A stretch of DNA of 15,887 bases from the NCBI GenBank assembly GCA_964477115.1, contig CAYZCY010000034.1, positions 1 through 15,887 on the forward strand. Reading direction: 5' to 3'. A program made the translations under genes and the position numbers. Source of the DNA: RGIG3135 sp964477115. GTDB taxonomy: Bacteria > Actinomycetota > Coriobacteriia > Coriobacteriales > Eggerthellaceae. The notes below the pieces were generated by a model, which saw only the letters and a program-made list of their open reading frames with translations, was not told the origin of the DNA and did no database searches. Position 1 is the first letter of the stretch, and each line of letters opens with the position of its first letter. Positions 1 to 7,691 of this stretch are shown here, one piece after another.

Positions 1-88
1 TGGCCTTACCGCGTTCACAGGCGAGAGACCCCGTCACAAAGTCATTGAGCATGTCGACCACGAGGATCGCAGGCTTATCAAGTTTCAT
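1..88 (-). CDS. Cysteine hydrolase, isochorismatase/nicotinamidase family (N-terminal fragment)
   Basis: Only the first 29 codons lie in the window; the gene continues past the left edge. The start codon at 88-86 follows a purine-rich AGAAAGG about 12 bases upstream. The visible protein begins MKLDKPAILVVDMLNDFVTG. The hydrophobic strand leading into VVDMLNDF is the opening signature of the isochorismatase-like hydrolases. Asp12 matches the first catalytic Asp of nicotinamidases such as PncA; the catalytic Lys and Cys would lie outside the window. Members hydrolyse amides or isochorismate-type ethers in the cytosol, and the substrate cannot be told from this fragment. It starts 100 bases after the hycI stop on the same strand, so it may be the last gene of the hydrogenase transcript. 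A role in H2 metabolism is not implied by the family. The family call is fairly safe; the operon membership is inference. Confidence 0.72.
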   Translation of the reverse strand, partial: MKLDKPAILVVDMLNDFVTGSLACERGKA

Positions 89-188
89 CTTAGTTTGCCT
101 TTCTGCTTGGAAATGTCACTTCGGGTTGTCAGCCGCAAACCCGGAAGCCTATCTGCAGGTATGGTGCCGAGCGCCCGGGAAACGCCTC
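89..188 (-). other. Intergenic spacer with imperfect hairpin between hycI and the hydrolase
   Basis: This 100-base gap holds an imperfect stem: CTTC+GGGTT (119-127) can pair with AACCC+GAAG (138-147), leaving one bulged G at 143. No T-run follows it on the minus strand, so it does not look like an intrinsic terminator. It could be an mRNA processing or stability element, or chance. No other gene or clear promoter is seen here. Confidence 0.3.
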
Positions 189-644
189 TCAGAGGTTTTC
201 AAACCGAGTAAGTGCCCCCTCGCGTATCGCACGATAAACCATTTCGACGCTTTCGCGCACCGCCGGAGTCAGCGAGGCGAAGAAGTCCGTTTGACCTGGC
301 TGCACTCCAATAAAAATTAGCTCATTACAGCACCCTTCCAGCTCATCGAGGAGAATGGTGAGCGGCAGCGAATGCGTGGACATGAGATAGCCACTCAGCA
401 CGCTGTCCCGATGCAGGATACGCACGGCCCCAGGCTCGAGGCCCATCTGCGCCGCATCGACGAGCACGACACAATCAGGACGCCGACGCCTGATCACGGC
501 AATGTAGTCCTCGGGCATCTGCCCGCCATCGATGACATCCCAGCCGGGCACGGGATCTTCCTCGATCAACTTCGCCAAATAGGGACCCGCCGCGTCATCG
601 CCGCGAAGCACTGCCCCGACCGTGAAAACCAGCTTTCCGCCCAT
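189..644 (-). CDS. hycI: Hydrogenase maturation endopeptidase HycI
   Basis: This 151-residue cytosolic protease removes the C-terminal tail of the hydrogenase large subunit after nickel is inserted. It aligns by eye with E. coli HycI over its length: an opening strand LVFTVGAVLRGDDAAGP, then VIDGGQMPEDY, then VLVDAAQMGLEPG, then STHSLPL. The nickel-sensing residues of the family are present as Asp17, Asp63 and His91. Two small departures occur in the first motif: the usual Gly-Asn reads Gly-Ala, and the residue after Asp-Asp is Ala instead of Gly. The ATG directly abuts the hycH stop (TAGATG), which argues for translational coupling. Its expected substrate is HyfG in the same operon, whose C terminus carries a matching cleavage motif. 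Confidence 0.93.
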   Translation of the reverse strand: MGGKLVFTVGAVLRGDDAAGPYLAKLIEEDPVPGWDVIDGGQMPEDYIAVIRRRRPDCVVLVDAAQMGLEPGAVRILHRDSVLSGYLMSTHSLPLTILLDELEGCCNELIFIGVQPGQTDFFASLTPAVRESVEMVYRAIREGALTRFENL

Positions 645-1157
645 CTAGTCACGCAGCCTTCCCATGTAGTAGATTGCCGGCTCGGCCGCCATGTCGTCAA
701 GCATCGTCGCGAACCGCGAGAGCCACGCACGCTCCGCCCTGTATCGACCGTCGTCACCACAGCACGCCAACGCCGCCCGAACGGCGTCGACGAGGATGCC
801 CAGATGCTCCCGATCGACCTGGATCTCCTGACAGCGAAGGACGCCCTCGAGCTTTCGTCGAGCCTCGTTCGAGGCAATGACATCCAACACACGTCGGTAC
901 TCGTCAGCCGAGCACGACAGCTCCTCCTCCAGGCAGTCGATCATGCCCGTATGGTGGCCGATCGACAAGGTGTAGTAGACGATGCTGCGCGAGTCCTCGC
1001 TGGCAGTCTCCTCGTTGCTGACGAACTTGCGACGAAGCCGGTAGAAGACCACGCGCGAGGCGCCCCTCTGGGATAGCGGCCCCATAACAAGGGACGCGGG
1101 CTGCGCCGTCCGCTGAGCCATGGCCTCCTCGGCCGCAGCAGATGTAGCTACGCCCAT
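645..1157 (-). CDS. hycH: Formate hydrogenlyase maturation protein HycH (HyfJ)
   Basis: This 170-residue protein belongs to the HycH family, needed for assembly of group 4 hydrogenases in enterobacteria; its exact biochemical role is not established. Family features seen are RVVFYRLRRKFV near residue 35 and IVYYTLSIGHHTGMIDCLE near residues 60-78, which resemble the E. coli VIYYSLAIGHH...IDCL block. It is about 35 residues longer than E. coli HycH, through an Ala/Gln-rich N-terminal stretch and extra C-terminal sequence. The start at 1157 has a good GGGGGGTGA ribosome site 6 bases upstream. Met13 (position 1121) is a second possible start with a weaker site. It lies between the small subunit (21-base gap) and hycI (no gap). 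Confidence 0.9.
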   Translation of the reverse strand: MGVATSAAAEEAMAQRTAQPASLVMGPLSQRGASRVVFYRLRRKFVSNEETASEDSRSIVYYTLSIGHHTGMIDCLEEELSCSADEYRRVLDVIASNEARRKLEGVLRCQEIQVDREHLGILVDAVRAALACCGDDGRYRAERAWLSRFATMLDDMAAEPAIYYMGRLRD

Positions 1158-1178
1158 GGCACGTCACCCCCCGTCGAA

Positions 1179-2120
1179 TCAGTCCGAAGCCCTGGCGGAA
1201 AGCGGGTTTGCGGCCAGGAAGCGGGACATCTCCTCCTCCGAGCCGGAACGCAGCACGCCGCTCGCAACTTGCCCGTAGATGCGGTCCATCGAGCCGAGGG
1301 CCGCCGTTACAGACCCGAGGCAGGATGCGACGTCCGAATCCGTCGCAAGGGCCGTCAGCTCGGCGAGTTTGCTTTGGAGGCGCGCGTAGACCTCGGCCTT
1401 ACGCGGGTCCGCTTCGCCCGCGATGAGCGTCGCCACGTTGGCCGCTGCGTCACCTGATGCTTCCATGGCCTCCATGAAGCGCGCGGAGAGATCGCGGCCC
1501 ACCTGGTACCCCGACATAAGACGCGCCTCGCGTTCGAGGGCGATGCGCACCTCGTAGGGCACATCCGGAAACGCCAGGCTTCCCACGAGGTTCGATCCAG
1601 CTTCATCGACGTGCTTGAGCTTCTGCCCCAGCTTGCCGAGTGCCATCGCGAAGCCGTAGATAGTCTGCGCGGGAGAGGGCGGGCAACCCGGGATGTATAC
1701 ATCCACCGGGAACAGCTCGTTCGTACCGCCCCACGTGCAGTAGCAATCGTGGAAGATGCCGCCCGTACAGCCGCAGGCACCATATGCCACCACGAGCTTC
1801 GGATCGGGCGCCGCCTCGTAGGCTCGCACGCCCGGCATGCGCATGGCGCGAGTGACTGCGCCCGTGTATACTAAAATGTCGGCATGTCGTGGGCTCGCGG
1901 TGTTCTTGATGCCGAAACGCTCGGCATCAAACACCGGCGTGATGGTAGAGAAGATCTCGATCTCACAGCCGTTGCAGCCTCCCAAGTCGCAGCGGTAGAT
2001 GTAGACCGAACGCTTGATATCGTTCAGAAGCGCGGCCTTGGCAGCCTCGACCGCCGCGTCGAGCTCGACGCGGTTCGGCTTGTACTGAAGGTCGGCCGGA
2101 TGGGCCTTATCGACGATCAT
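1179..2120 (-). CDS. hyfI: Group 4 [NiFe] hydrogenase small subunit (HyfI/HycG-like)
   Basis: This NuoB-related subunit carries the [4Fe-4S] cluster next to the nickel site and passes electrons between HyfH and HyfG. Visible ligands are Cys49 and Cys52 in GGCNGCEIE, Cys116 in YGACGC and Cys146 in PGCPPSPAQ. Further cysteines occur at 44, 118, 126 and 128. I chose the ATG at 2120, which overlaps the hyfH stop as TGATG and has GGGAGG 6 bases upstream; an in-frame GTG at 2123 would add one residue. The protein is about 313 residues against roughly 250 for E. coli HycG/HyfI. The excess is an N-terminal lead of about 40 residues before the first Cys and a helical, Ala-rich C-terminal extension of about 60-90 residues. 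No Tat signal is seen, as expected for a cytoplasm-facing enzyme. Confidence 0.95.
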   Translation of the reverse strand: MIVDKAHPADLQYKPNRVELDAAVEAAKAALLNDIKRSVYIYRCDLGGCNGCEIEIFSTITPVFDAERFGIKNTASPRHADILVYTGAVTRAMRMPGVRAYEAAPDPKLVVAYGACGCTGGIFHDCYCTWGGTNELFPVDVYIPGCPPSPAQTIYGFAMALGKLGQKLKHVDEAGSNLVGSLAFPDVPYEVRIALEREARLMSGYQVGRDLSARFMEAMEASGDAAANVATLIAGEADPRKAEVYARLQSKLAELTALATDSDVASCLGSVTAALGSMDRIYGQVASGVLRSGSEEEMSRFLAANPLSARASD

Positions 2121-2761
2121 CACCTTCCTCCTTCCCTGCGCTCGCGCGCGATGCGTTGAGACTCAGCCACGGCCTCGTCCGAGGGGGCGGGGGTCGGGTT
2201 GCCCGCCTTTTCGACGGCATCGAGTGCCCTGCCCGCATCGAGAACCTGCTTGCACTCGGGGCACATACTCAGACGCTCGATAGCCCATGCGATCTCATCC
2301 TTGGATCGGAAGTCCACGGCAGACACATCCTTGACGGCAAGATCACCGGCAAGAATAGCGGCTGCGTAAGACACTTCCTTGGCGGAGGCGTAGTACGTGC
2401 CGCACTTCGAGCACCTCTGCAGGGGGTACGTGCAAGTACGCTCCAAATCTTCGCGGTCGAAGACCGCAAGCTCGAACTCATCGGTCAGCCAGATGGCATG
2501 CGTAGGGCAAACCTCCTCGCAGCGGCCGCAGAAGATGCAGCGGCCGTAGCTGAGCGACCAGGTGACGACCCCGTCTGTGGGGTTGGCCGTCATCTGAATG
2601 GCGTTCGGCGGGCAGGCGCACGCGCAGGCCGCGCAGGCAATGCATCGCTCCACGCTGTGCTCGGGCTTGCCGCGCACATACTCGGGGCGCTCGATCGGCG
2701 CGAACGGATACGCGATAGTGGCGTTGCCGACGCGCAGGACCTCCTTGAGTGTCTTAAACAT
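2120..2761 (-). CDS. hyfH: Hydrogenase-4 component H, two-cluster ferredoxin subunit (HyfH/HycF-like)
   Basis: This 213-residue subunit corresponds to NuoI of complex I and wires the peripheral arm. Two [4Fe-4S] motifs are visible: Cys40-43-46-50 (with an unusual extra Cys48 inside the motif) and Cys75-78-81-85, each ending in CP. A later pair of CxxC motifs, Cys117/120 (CSKCG) and Cys167/170 (CPEC), forms a likely zinc-binding site; E. coli HycF/HyfH carries a similar C-terminal knuckle. The N-terminal MFKTLKEVLRVGNATIAYPF resembles the membrane-proximal helix that docks onto HyfC. The start at 2761 follows GGGAGG; the gap to hyfG is 11 bases. The last about 25 residues are charged and probably disordered. 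It overlaps hyfI by one base. Confidence 0.94.
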   Translation of the reverse strand: MFKTLKEVLRVGNATIAYPFAPIERPEYVRGKPEHSVERCIACAACACACPPNAIQMTANPTDGVVTWSLSYGRCIFCGRCEEVCPTHAIWLTDEFELAVFDREDLERTCTYPLQRCSKCGTYYASAKEVSYAAAILAGDLAVKDVSAVDFRSKDEIAWAIERLSMCPECKQVLDAGRALDAVEKAGNPTPAPSDEAVAESQRIARERREGGR

Positions 2762-2772
2762 TGCCTGCCTCC

Positions 2773-4506
2773 CTACATCTCAATGGGGCTACGCGAACGG
2801 TCACAGCAGTAGCTCTCAAGCTGCAGCCTAGATATCGTCTGCGACTTGCCCTTGTTCACGTCAACAATCGTCACACGCTCGGTGCAGGAGTAGCACGGGT
2901 CCAGCGAGCCGATGATGAGCGCAGCGTCCGAGACGGTGTTTCCCCGCAGCGCATAGCGCAGCGATGCCCAGTTGCTGTAGGTCGAAGCCTTGGCGCGCCA
3001 GCGGTAACACTTCTGGTTGTCGCCAATCATGGACCAGTGCAGGTCCTCGCCGCGCGGCGCCTCGACCCACCCGAGCGCGTAGCGGTTGGGCACGATGTCG
3101 AAACGGTCGTTCAAAACCGGACCCTTGGGCAAGTCGGCGGAGAGCAGCTCCTCGACGATGGTCAGGCTGTCGAAGAACTCACCCACGCGTACGAGCGTAC
3201 GTCCCTTGACGTCGCAGCTATCCTGCGTGATGGGCTTGTGCTTGTGCGCGAGATAACGATACGCCTCATAGGGCTGCACCCAGCGCGCGTCGCGCGCAAA
3301 GCCGCTTCCGCGCACATAGGGACCCACCGGGCTGTAGTCGCGGCAGATCTTCGGGTCGAGACGCCCTACGCCGGCCGCACGGGCATCGAAGTTGGGCGTG
3401 GAGAGAAGCTCCTCCACGAGCCCGCTCACCTCACGTCTAAGATCGGCGATGTAGCTGAAGATCTCAGCCTTCTGCTCGGCGAGGATGTCGCGGCGTACGC
3501 CTCCGATGAGGTTGAGGCCGTAGGTCTTGCGAGCGCCGGTGAGCATCTCGGCGAGATCCATCGACTTCTCACGCACGCGGAAGAAGTGCTGAAAGCCGGT
3601 GTCGAAGCCGCTGAAGTGACAGACGAGGCCGAGGTTGAGCAGGTGCGAGTGCAGCCTCTCCGTCTCAAGCACGAGCGCACGGATGTACTGTGCACGCAGG
3701 GGCACGTCGATGCCCTGGGCGCGCTCGATAGTCTGCGCGTAAGCGGTAGAGTGCGCGAATCCGCAGATGCCGCAGATACGCTCGGCGAGGAACGGCACCT
3801 GATCGTATGTCATGCGCGATTCGGCAAGCTTCTCCATGCCACGATGCACGAAGAACATGCGGTAATCCGCGTCGACGATGTCCTCACCGTCGACGTAAAG
3901 GCGGAAATGACCGGGCTCGTCGGAAGTGATGTGCATGGGGCCCATGGAGAGCACCGTAGTTTCGCGATCGCCGGTATCGCGCAGGAACTCGTAGTTCTCC
4001 ACGTCAGAAACCGGGGCCGGGCGGTGACGGTAGTCCATGGAGTCCTTGCGCAGCGGGTACAGGCCCTCCGGCCAGTCATCGGGAAGCACCAGGTTGCGAT
4101 TGTCGATGATCCCCTCAGCGCGCAAGCCGAACATGTCCTGGACCTCGCGCTCAGACCACACGACGGCGGGAACCTTCGGCGATACCGACTTGAAGGTCAG
4201 GTCGTAAGGGTCCACCTCGACGCGCACCTGCAGCATGCAACGGTCCTCCTCCTCCATGGAGAGGACGTAGTAGAGCGCGTAGCAGTCGCGCAGAGACCGC
4301 TCGTCGTTCCCAGCCATGACGGAAATCCAGCCGCCGCGGCCGTAGTACAGGTACTCGATGACGTCAGGGGCGGCATCTGGGGCCACGGTGATGACGGGCT
4401 GCTGCTCCTGAGGCCACTCCACCGATCTGACGGCGCCCGGGAAGCGCTCCCTCACCGCGTCGATATGAGATTGCCCGCTGCGTGCAAACACGCGGTTGGT
4501 ATACAT
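2773..4506 (-). CDS. hyfG: Group 4 [NiFe] hydrogenase large (catalytic) subunit, NuoC-NuoD fusion (HyfG/HycE-like)
   Basis: This 577-residue catalytic subunit interconverts protons and H2. Residues 1 to about 165 form the NuoC-like domain (SEREVQDMFGL near 118-128); the rest is the NuoD-like [NiFe] domain. Nickel ligands are Cys245 and Cys248 in ERICGICGFAH, and Cys538 and Cys541 in DPCYSCTER. All four are intact, so it should be an active hydrogenase rather than a complex I relative. The Arg544-Val545 bond matches the cleavage point known for E. coli HycE (Arg-Met), leaving a 33-residue removable tail, close to the 32 residues removed in E. coli. The start at 4506 is chosen for its AAGGGGG site; an upstream in-frame start at 4596 would run into hyfF and add unrelated sequence. 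It is the substrate of HycI encoded downstream. Confidence 0.97.
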   Translation of the reverse strand: MYTNRVFARSGQSHIDAVRERFPGAVRSVEWPQEQQPVITVAPDAAPDVIEYLYYGRGGWISVMAGNDERSLRDCYALYYVLSMEEEDRCMLQVRVEVDPYDLTFKSVSPKVPAVVWSEREVQDMFGLRAEGIIDNRNLVLPDDWPEGLYPLRKDSMDYRHRPAPVSDVENYEFLRDTGDRETTVLSMGPMHITSDEPGHFRLYVDGEDIVDADYRMFFVHRGMEKLAESRMTYDQVPFLAERICGICGFAHSTAYAQTIERAQGIDVPLRAQYIRALVLETERLHSHLLNLGLVCHFSGFDTGFQHFFRVREKSMDLAEMLTGARKTYGLNLIGGVRRDILAEQKAEIFSYIADLRREVSGLVEELLSTPNFDARAAGVGRLDPKICRDYSPVGPYVRGSGFARDARWVQPYEAYRYLAHKHKPITQDSCDVKGRTLVRVGEFFDSLTIVEELLSADLPKGPVLNDRFDIVPNRYALGWVEAPRGEDLHWSMIGDNQKCYRWRAKASTYSNWASLRYALRGNTVSDAALIIGSLDPCYSCTERVTIVDVNKGKSQTISRLQLESYCCDRSRSPIEM

Positions 4507-4522
4507 TGCAAACCCCCTTGTC

Positions 4523-6091
4523 TTACGCCTGGGCGTCTGTCGACGCGTTGGCGAACAGGTCCTTGACGAATGCCGTCTCGTGAAGAGCGTCGGCATCCTG
4601 CTGGCTCACGATGGCGGTGGCCTCCTGAAAGCCGTCCAGCACCGGTGCGGGCATGGCCACGCCGAACCAGAGGAGGACGGCGGCCAGCGCCACCTCGGGC
4701 ACAAGCGCCCAGGCGCTGGCGTCGGCGCGCTTCGCGCCCTCCTCCGCGTTTCCCATCACCGAGCCCACGAGCACGCGCACGAAGGCGGCGATGACAACCG
4801 TGAGCGCAAGGCCCACGATGACAACGAGCCAGGCGTAGCCCGCCTGCACGCCGGCCACGAACGCGACCACCTCGGAAAGGAACATAGCGAAGGGCGGCAT
4901 ACCGGAGAGTGCCAGAAGCCCTATGCCCAGCAGGACGCCCGTAACGGGCATGATCTGGGCAATGCCGGCCATCTTACGCAGGTCGCGGGTACCATAGCGC
5001 ATCATCACGTTGCCAGACAGGCAGAACATGAGCGCCTTGGTGAGGCCGTGGAACACGCAGTGCAAGAGCGCCGCGGCGATACCGATCGGCCCTCCGATAC
5101 CGAGGCATACGACGACGAGGCCGATGTTCTCGCAGGACGAGTACGCCAGCTTGCGCTTAAGGTCGTTCTGCACGTACACGGCGACCGCCGCGAAGCATAC
5201 CGTCGCGACGCCGAAGAGCAGCAGGACGAACGAAACGAACTCCTGGCCCGCAGCCTGCACCGCGACGGAGTAGAAACGCATGATGGCGAGCACCGCGCAC
5301 TTGAGTAGCACGCCGGAAAGCATGGCCGACACAGGCGCCGGCGCCTCGCTGTGGGCGTCAGGCAGCCATGTGTGCATCGGGAACAGGCCCGCCTTTGTTC
5401 CGAAACCCACGAGGGCGAAGACGAACGCCACCTGCACGGTCAGCGGATCGAGCATGCCCGCGCACGCTACGAGGCCGGTCCAGAAATACGCATCCGACGC
5501 GACTGGGACGACTTCAGCTGCAGCCGAGCACACAAGCGCGATGCCCAGCATGCTGAAGGCAACACCGGCGGCGCAGATAATCAGATACTTCCAAGCCGCC
5601 TCGAGCGAGGGCTTCCTGTTCTGGTAGATGCCGACCAGCACGGCACCGGTGACGGTGGTAAGCTCGATGGCTACCCACGTTATCACAATGCTGTTAGAGA
5701 GAACGGCCAGCAGCATGGTCCACGTGAAGATCTGGAAGAAGGCATAGTAAGCCTTGACTCTGCCCGGCTCAAGGGCGCCCGATTCGACGTCGTGGCGGAT
5801 GTAGGGAACGGAAAACGCAGAGGCAGCCAGCCCTACGACGCACACAAGGAACACGAACACGCAGGCCAGTGCGTCCACCCGAAGCCACAAGCCGAATGCC
5901 GCCGCGGCTTGACCGCCCGACACGACCATAAAGGCCAAATTCAGACCCAAAGCGCAGACGATCGCACTCGAAAACAGGCTGAGGCCCTCGTACACTACGG
6001 CCGGCACGACCTTGCGGGGCAGCGCCAGCATCAGCAGACCCGCTGCAAGCGGCACTGCCAGGAAGATGATCAGAAGCATGGAGATGTCCAT
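4523..6091 (-). CDS. hyfF: Hydrogenase-4 membrane component F, antiporter-like (HyfF)
   Basis: This 522-residue integral membrane protein belongs to the Mrp/NuoL-M-N antiporter-like family and should move protons or sodium as the hydrogenase turns over. Charged residues of the channel are visible inside membrane segments: Glu143 in TWVAIELTTVTG, Lys233 in GFGTKAGLFPMHTWLPDAH (with His240 and His247) and Lys264 in SGVLLK. Helices fill nearly the whole length. The start at 6091 follows TAGGGGGACGT, 8 bases after the hyfE stop. A longer reading frame back to 6721 exists but overlaps all of hyfE and its added part is Arg-rich and unlike the family. It is 16 bases ahead of hyfG. Confidence 0.94.
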   Translation of the reverse strand: MDISMLLIIFLAVPLAAGLLMLALPRKVVPAVVYEGLSLFSSAIVCALGLNLAFMVVSGGQAAAAFGLWLRVDALACVFVFLVCVVGLAASAFSVPYIRHDVESGALEPGRVKAYYAFFQIFTWTMLLAVLSNSIVITWVAIELTTVTGAVLVGIYQNRKPSLEAAWKYLIICAAGVAFSMLGIALVCSAAAEVVPVASDAYFWTGLVACAGMLDPLTVQVAFVFALVGFGTKAGLFPMHTWLPDAHSEAPAPVSAMLSGVLLKCAVLAIMRFYSVAVQAAGQEFVSFVLLLFGVATVCFAAVAVYVQNDLKRKLAYSSCENIGLVVVCLGIGGPIGIAAALLHCVFHGLTKALMFCLSGNVMMRYGTRDLRKMAGIAQIMPVTGVLLGIGLLALSGMPPFAMFLSEVVAFVAGVQAGYAWLVVIVGLALTVVIAAFVRVLVGSVMGNAEEGAKRADASAWALVPEVALAAVLLWFGVAMPAPVLDGFQEATAIVSQQDADALHETAFVKDLFANASTDAQA

Positions 6092-6099
6092 ACGTCCCC

Positions 6100-6753
6100 C
6101 TAACCCTTGAGCTCGTGGAGCAGGTCGGTATCGCGACCGCCAGTGACGCGCCCGACGTAGATCGCGAAAGCACACATCGCGACGACGACGAGGACGGACA
6201 CCGCGGAGACGCACAGCTCGGCGAACTCCGGCATGGCGGGAGCCAGGAACACGAGCAACGCGTGCGTTCCGCATTCCATCAGCAGGTACCCGAGCATCTG
6301 CCCGAAGATGTCGCGCTGCGCGACGATGGCAGTCAGGCCCATGAAGAACAAGCCCAGGGAGATGGCCAGGACGGGAACCGCCCCCTCGGCCGACGCGGGC
6401 GCGACAAGCGAGACGAACCCGAAGCAGACGGCCAGCTCCAGGGCAAACACGGCCATGATCTGGGGCGTGCCTACGACTGGCGCGACGCGAACGCCCGATC
6501 CACCCACCTTGCGCAGGGTGAACAGGATGACCGAAGGTACGACCACCGCCTTGAGGACCAAGGTTGTCGCCGACCTCGCGAGAAGTTCCTCGGAACCTGC
6601 GGCGACGCCCGCTAGGGCGATGATGCCGCATAAAGCAAGCGACTGGACGGCGCAGGCCGCCACGGCGGCGCGCACGCTCTTCAACGAGACCATGAGCACC
6701 GCAGTCAGCACCAGAAGGCACCCGAGTGCGTTTGCGAAAGCATATCCGCTCAT
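6100..6753 (-). CDS. hyfE: Hydrogenase-4 membrane component E (HyfE)
   Basis: This 217-residue membrane protein is of the HyfE/HycP type, related in part to NuoK and MrpC. About six or seven hydrophobic segments can be seen, starting with YAFANALGCLLVLTAVLMV. A conserved-looking block QRDIFGQMLGYLLMECGTHA (about residues 143-165) carries acidic residues within or beside helices, as in other HyfE proteins. The start at 6753 follows a GGGGGG run; the frame open further upstream, to 6822, adds non-hydrophobic Arg/Pro-rich sequence and overlaps hyfC, so it is rejected. It is 11 bases after hyfC and 8 before hyfF. Its position directly after hyfC shows that no hyfD gene is present. Confidence 0.92.
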   Translation of the reverse strand: MSGYAFANALGCLLVLTAVLMVSLKSVRAAVAACAVQSLALCGIIALAGVAAGSEELLARSATTLVLKAVVVPSVILFTLRKVGGSGVRVAPVVGTPQIMAVFALELAVCFGFVSLVAPASAEGAVPVLAISLGLFFMGLTAIVAQRDIFGQMLGYLLMECGTHALLVFLAPAMPEFAELCVSAVSVLVVVAMCAFAIYVGRVTGGRDTDLLHELKG

Positions 6754-6764
6754 ATCATGCCCCC

Positions 6765-7691
6765 CTAAATACCCATCAGGCAGAACGCCAGGGCGACGGC
6801 CGAGATGCCTAGGGTCACCCATATATGACGTCCCGCGAGCTTGTAGCGAACACGCGACACTGTGTTCTCGATGACTGCGCAGACGAAAAACACCGCGAGC
6901 ACCTTGGCGAGCCAGACGACGGCGCCCGTCAGAAGCGACAGAACGGTCGGCTCAGCGGCGGCGCCAAACGGCAGGAACACGGCGATGAGCCAGCTCACCA
7001 TAATGATCTGCTTCATGGGCATCGCGAGCTTTATGAGCGCGAGCGACGGGCCCGAGTACTCCTGCAGAGGACCCTCCTGGATCTCCTGCTCAGCCTCAGC
7101 CAAGTCGAACGGGAGTTTGCCCATCTCGATGTAGCAGACGAAGGCGAAGGCGATGCCGGCCACGGCCACCGACAGCGGAGCCGTCAGGTTGCCGGACGCG
7201 ACGGCCTGGCCCATGTCGGACAGGTTGGTCGACCCGAACGCCATCGCGGCGACGAAAAGCGCAAGTATCATGCCGGGCTCCACGAGCACGCCGACTAGAA
7301 GCTCACGCAAGCCTCCGACGCCCGCATATCCATCAGCGCTGTCCATTGCCGATAGGGCGAAGAAAATGCGGACGAGGGCGATAAGGTAGACGATGAGCAC
7401 GATATCGGCGAATAACGGAGCTGGCGACCAAAGCGTGGCCAGCGGAACACCCGCCGCTAGGAGCGCCATAACGCCAACGTACACGACAGGCATGAGGCGG
7501 TGGATAAAGCTCGAGTCCTTTGTGCGCACGTCCTGGCGCTTAAAGAGCTTGGCGATGTCGTAGTAGTCCTGGAAGATGCTCGGGCCTTTGCGGGTGTGCA
7601 TTTTAGCGCGCATCCAGCGCGAGAAACCCGAAACTAAAGGCGCCAGGGCCACGACGACCAACACCTGCACGAGGGATATTACGATGTTCAT
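6765..7691 (-). CDS. hyfC: Hydrogenase-4 membrane component C, NuoH-like (HyfC/HycD-like)
   Basis: This 308-residue subunit matches NuoH of complex I, the membrane anchor joining the peripheral arm to the ion-translocating arm. Family marks are RKGPSIFQDYYDIAKLFKR (about residues 34-52) and the acidic loop GKLPFDLAEAEQEIQEGPLQ (about residues 190-210). The latter corresponds to the E-rich loop that contacts HyfG/HyfI. About eight helices are visible. The ATG at 7691 overlaps the hyfB stop as ATGA. The frame stays open upstream to 7817, but that part lies within hyfB and is not hydrophobic. Confidence 0.95.
   Translation of the reverse strand: MNIVISLVQVLVVVALAPLVSGFSRWMRAKMHTRKGPSIFQDYYDIAKLFKRQDVRTKDSSFIHRLMPVVYVGVMALLAAGVPLATLWSPAPLFADIVLIVYLIALVRIFFALSAMDSADGYAGVGGLRELLVGVLVEPGMILALFVAAMAFGSTNLSDMGQAVASGNLTAPLSVAVAGIAFAFVCYIEMGKLPFDLAEAEQEIQEGPLQEYSGPSLALIKLAMPMKQIIMVSWLIAVFLPFGAAAEPTVLSLLTGAVVWLAKVLAVFFVCAVIENTVSRVRYKLAGRHIWVTLGISAVALAFCLMGI

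Noticed and set aside
372..1076. Plus-strand open frame opposite hycI and hycH
   Set aside because: It is antisense to two recognised genes and only reflects GC-rich codon use.
2761..4566. Long plus-strand open frame (601 codons) opposite hyfG
   Set aside because: It is the antisense of a highly conserved hydrogenase gene with strong GC codon bias. The product is His/Val/Asp-rich without recognisable domains or a ribosome site.
6092..6721. N-terminal extension of hyfF back to 6721
   Set aside because: The extra part overlaps all of hyfE, is Arg/Gly-rich instead of hydrophobic, and a good ribosome site and Met exist at 6091.
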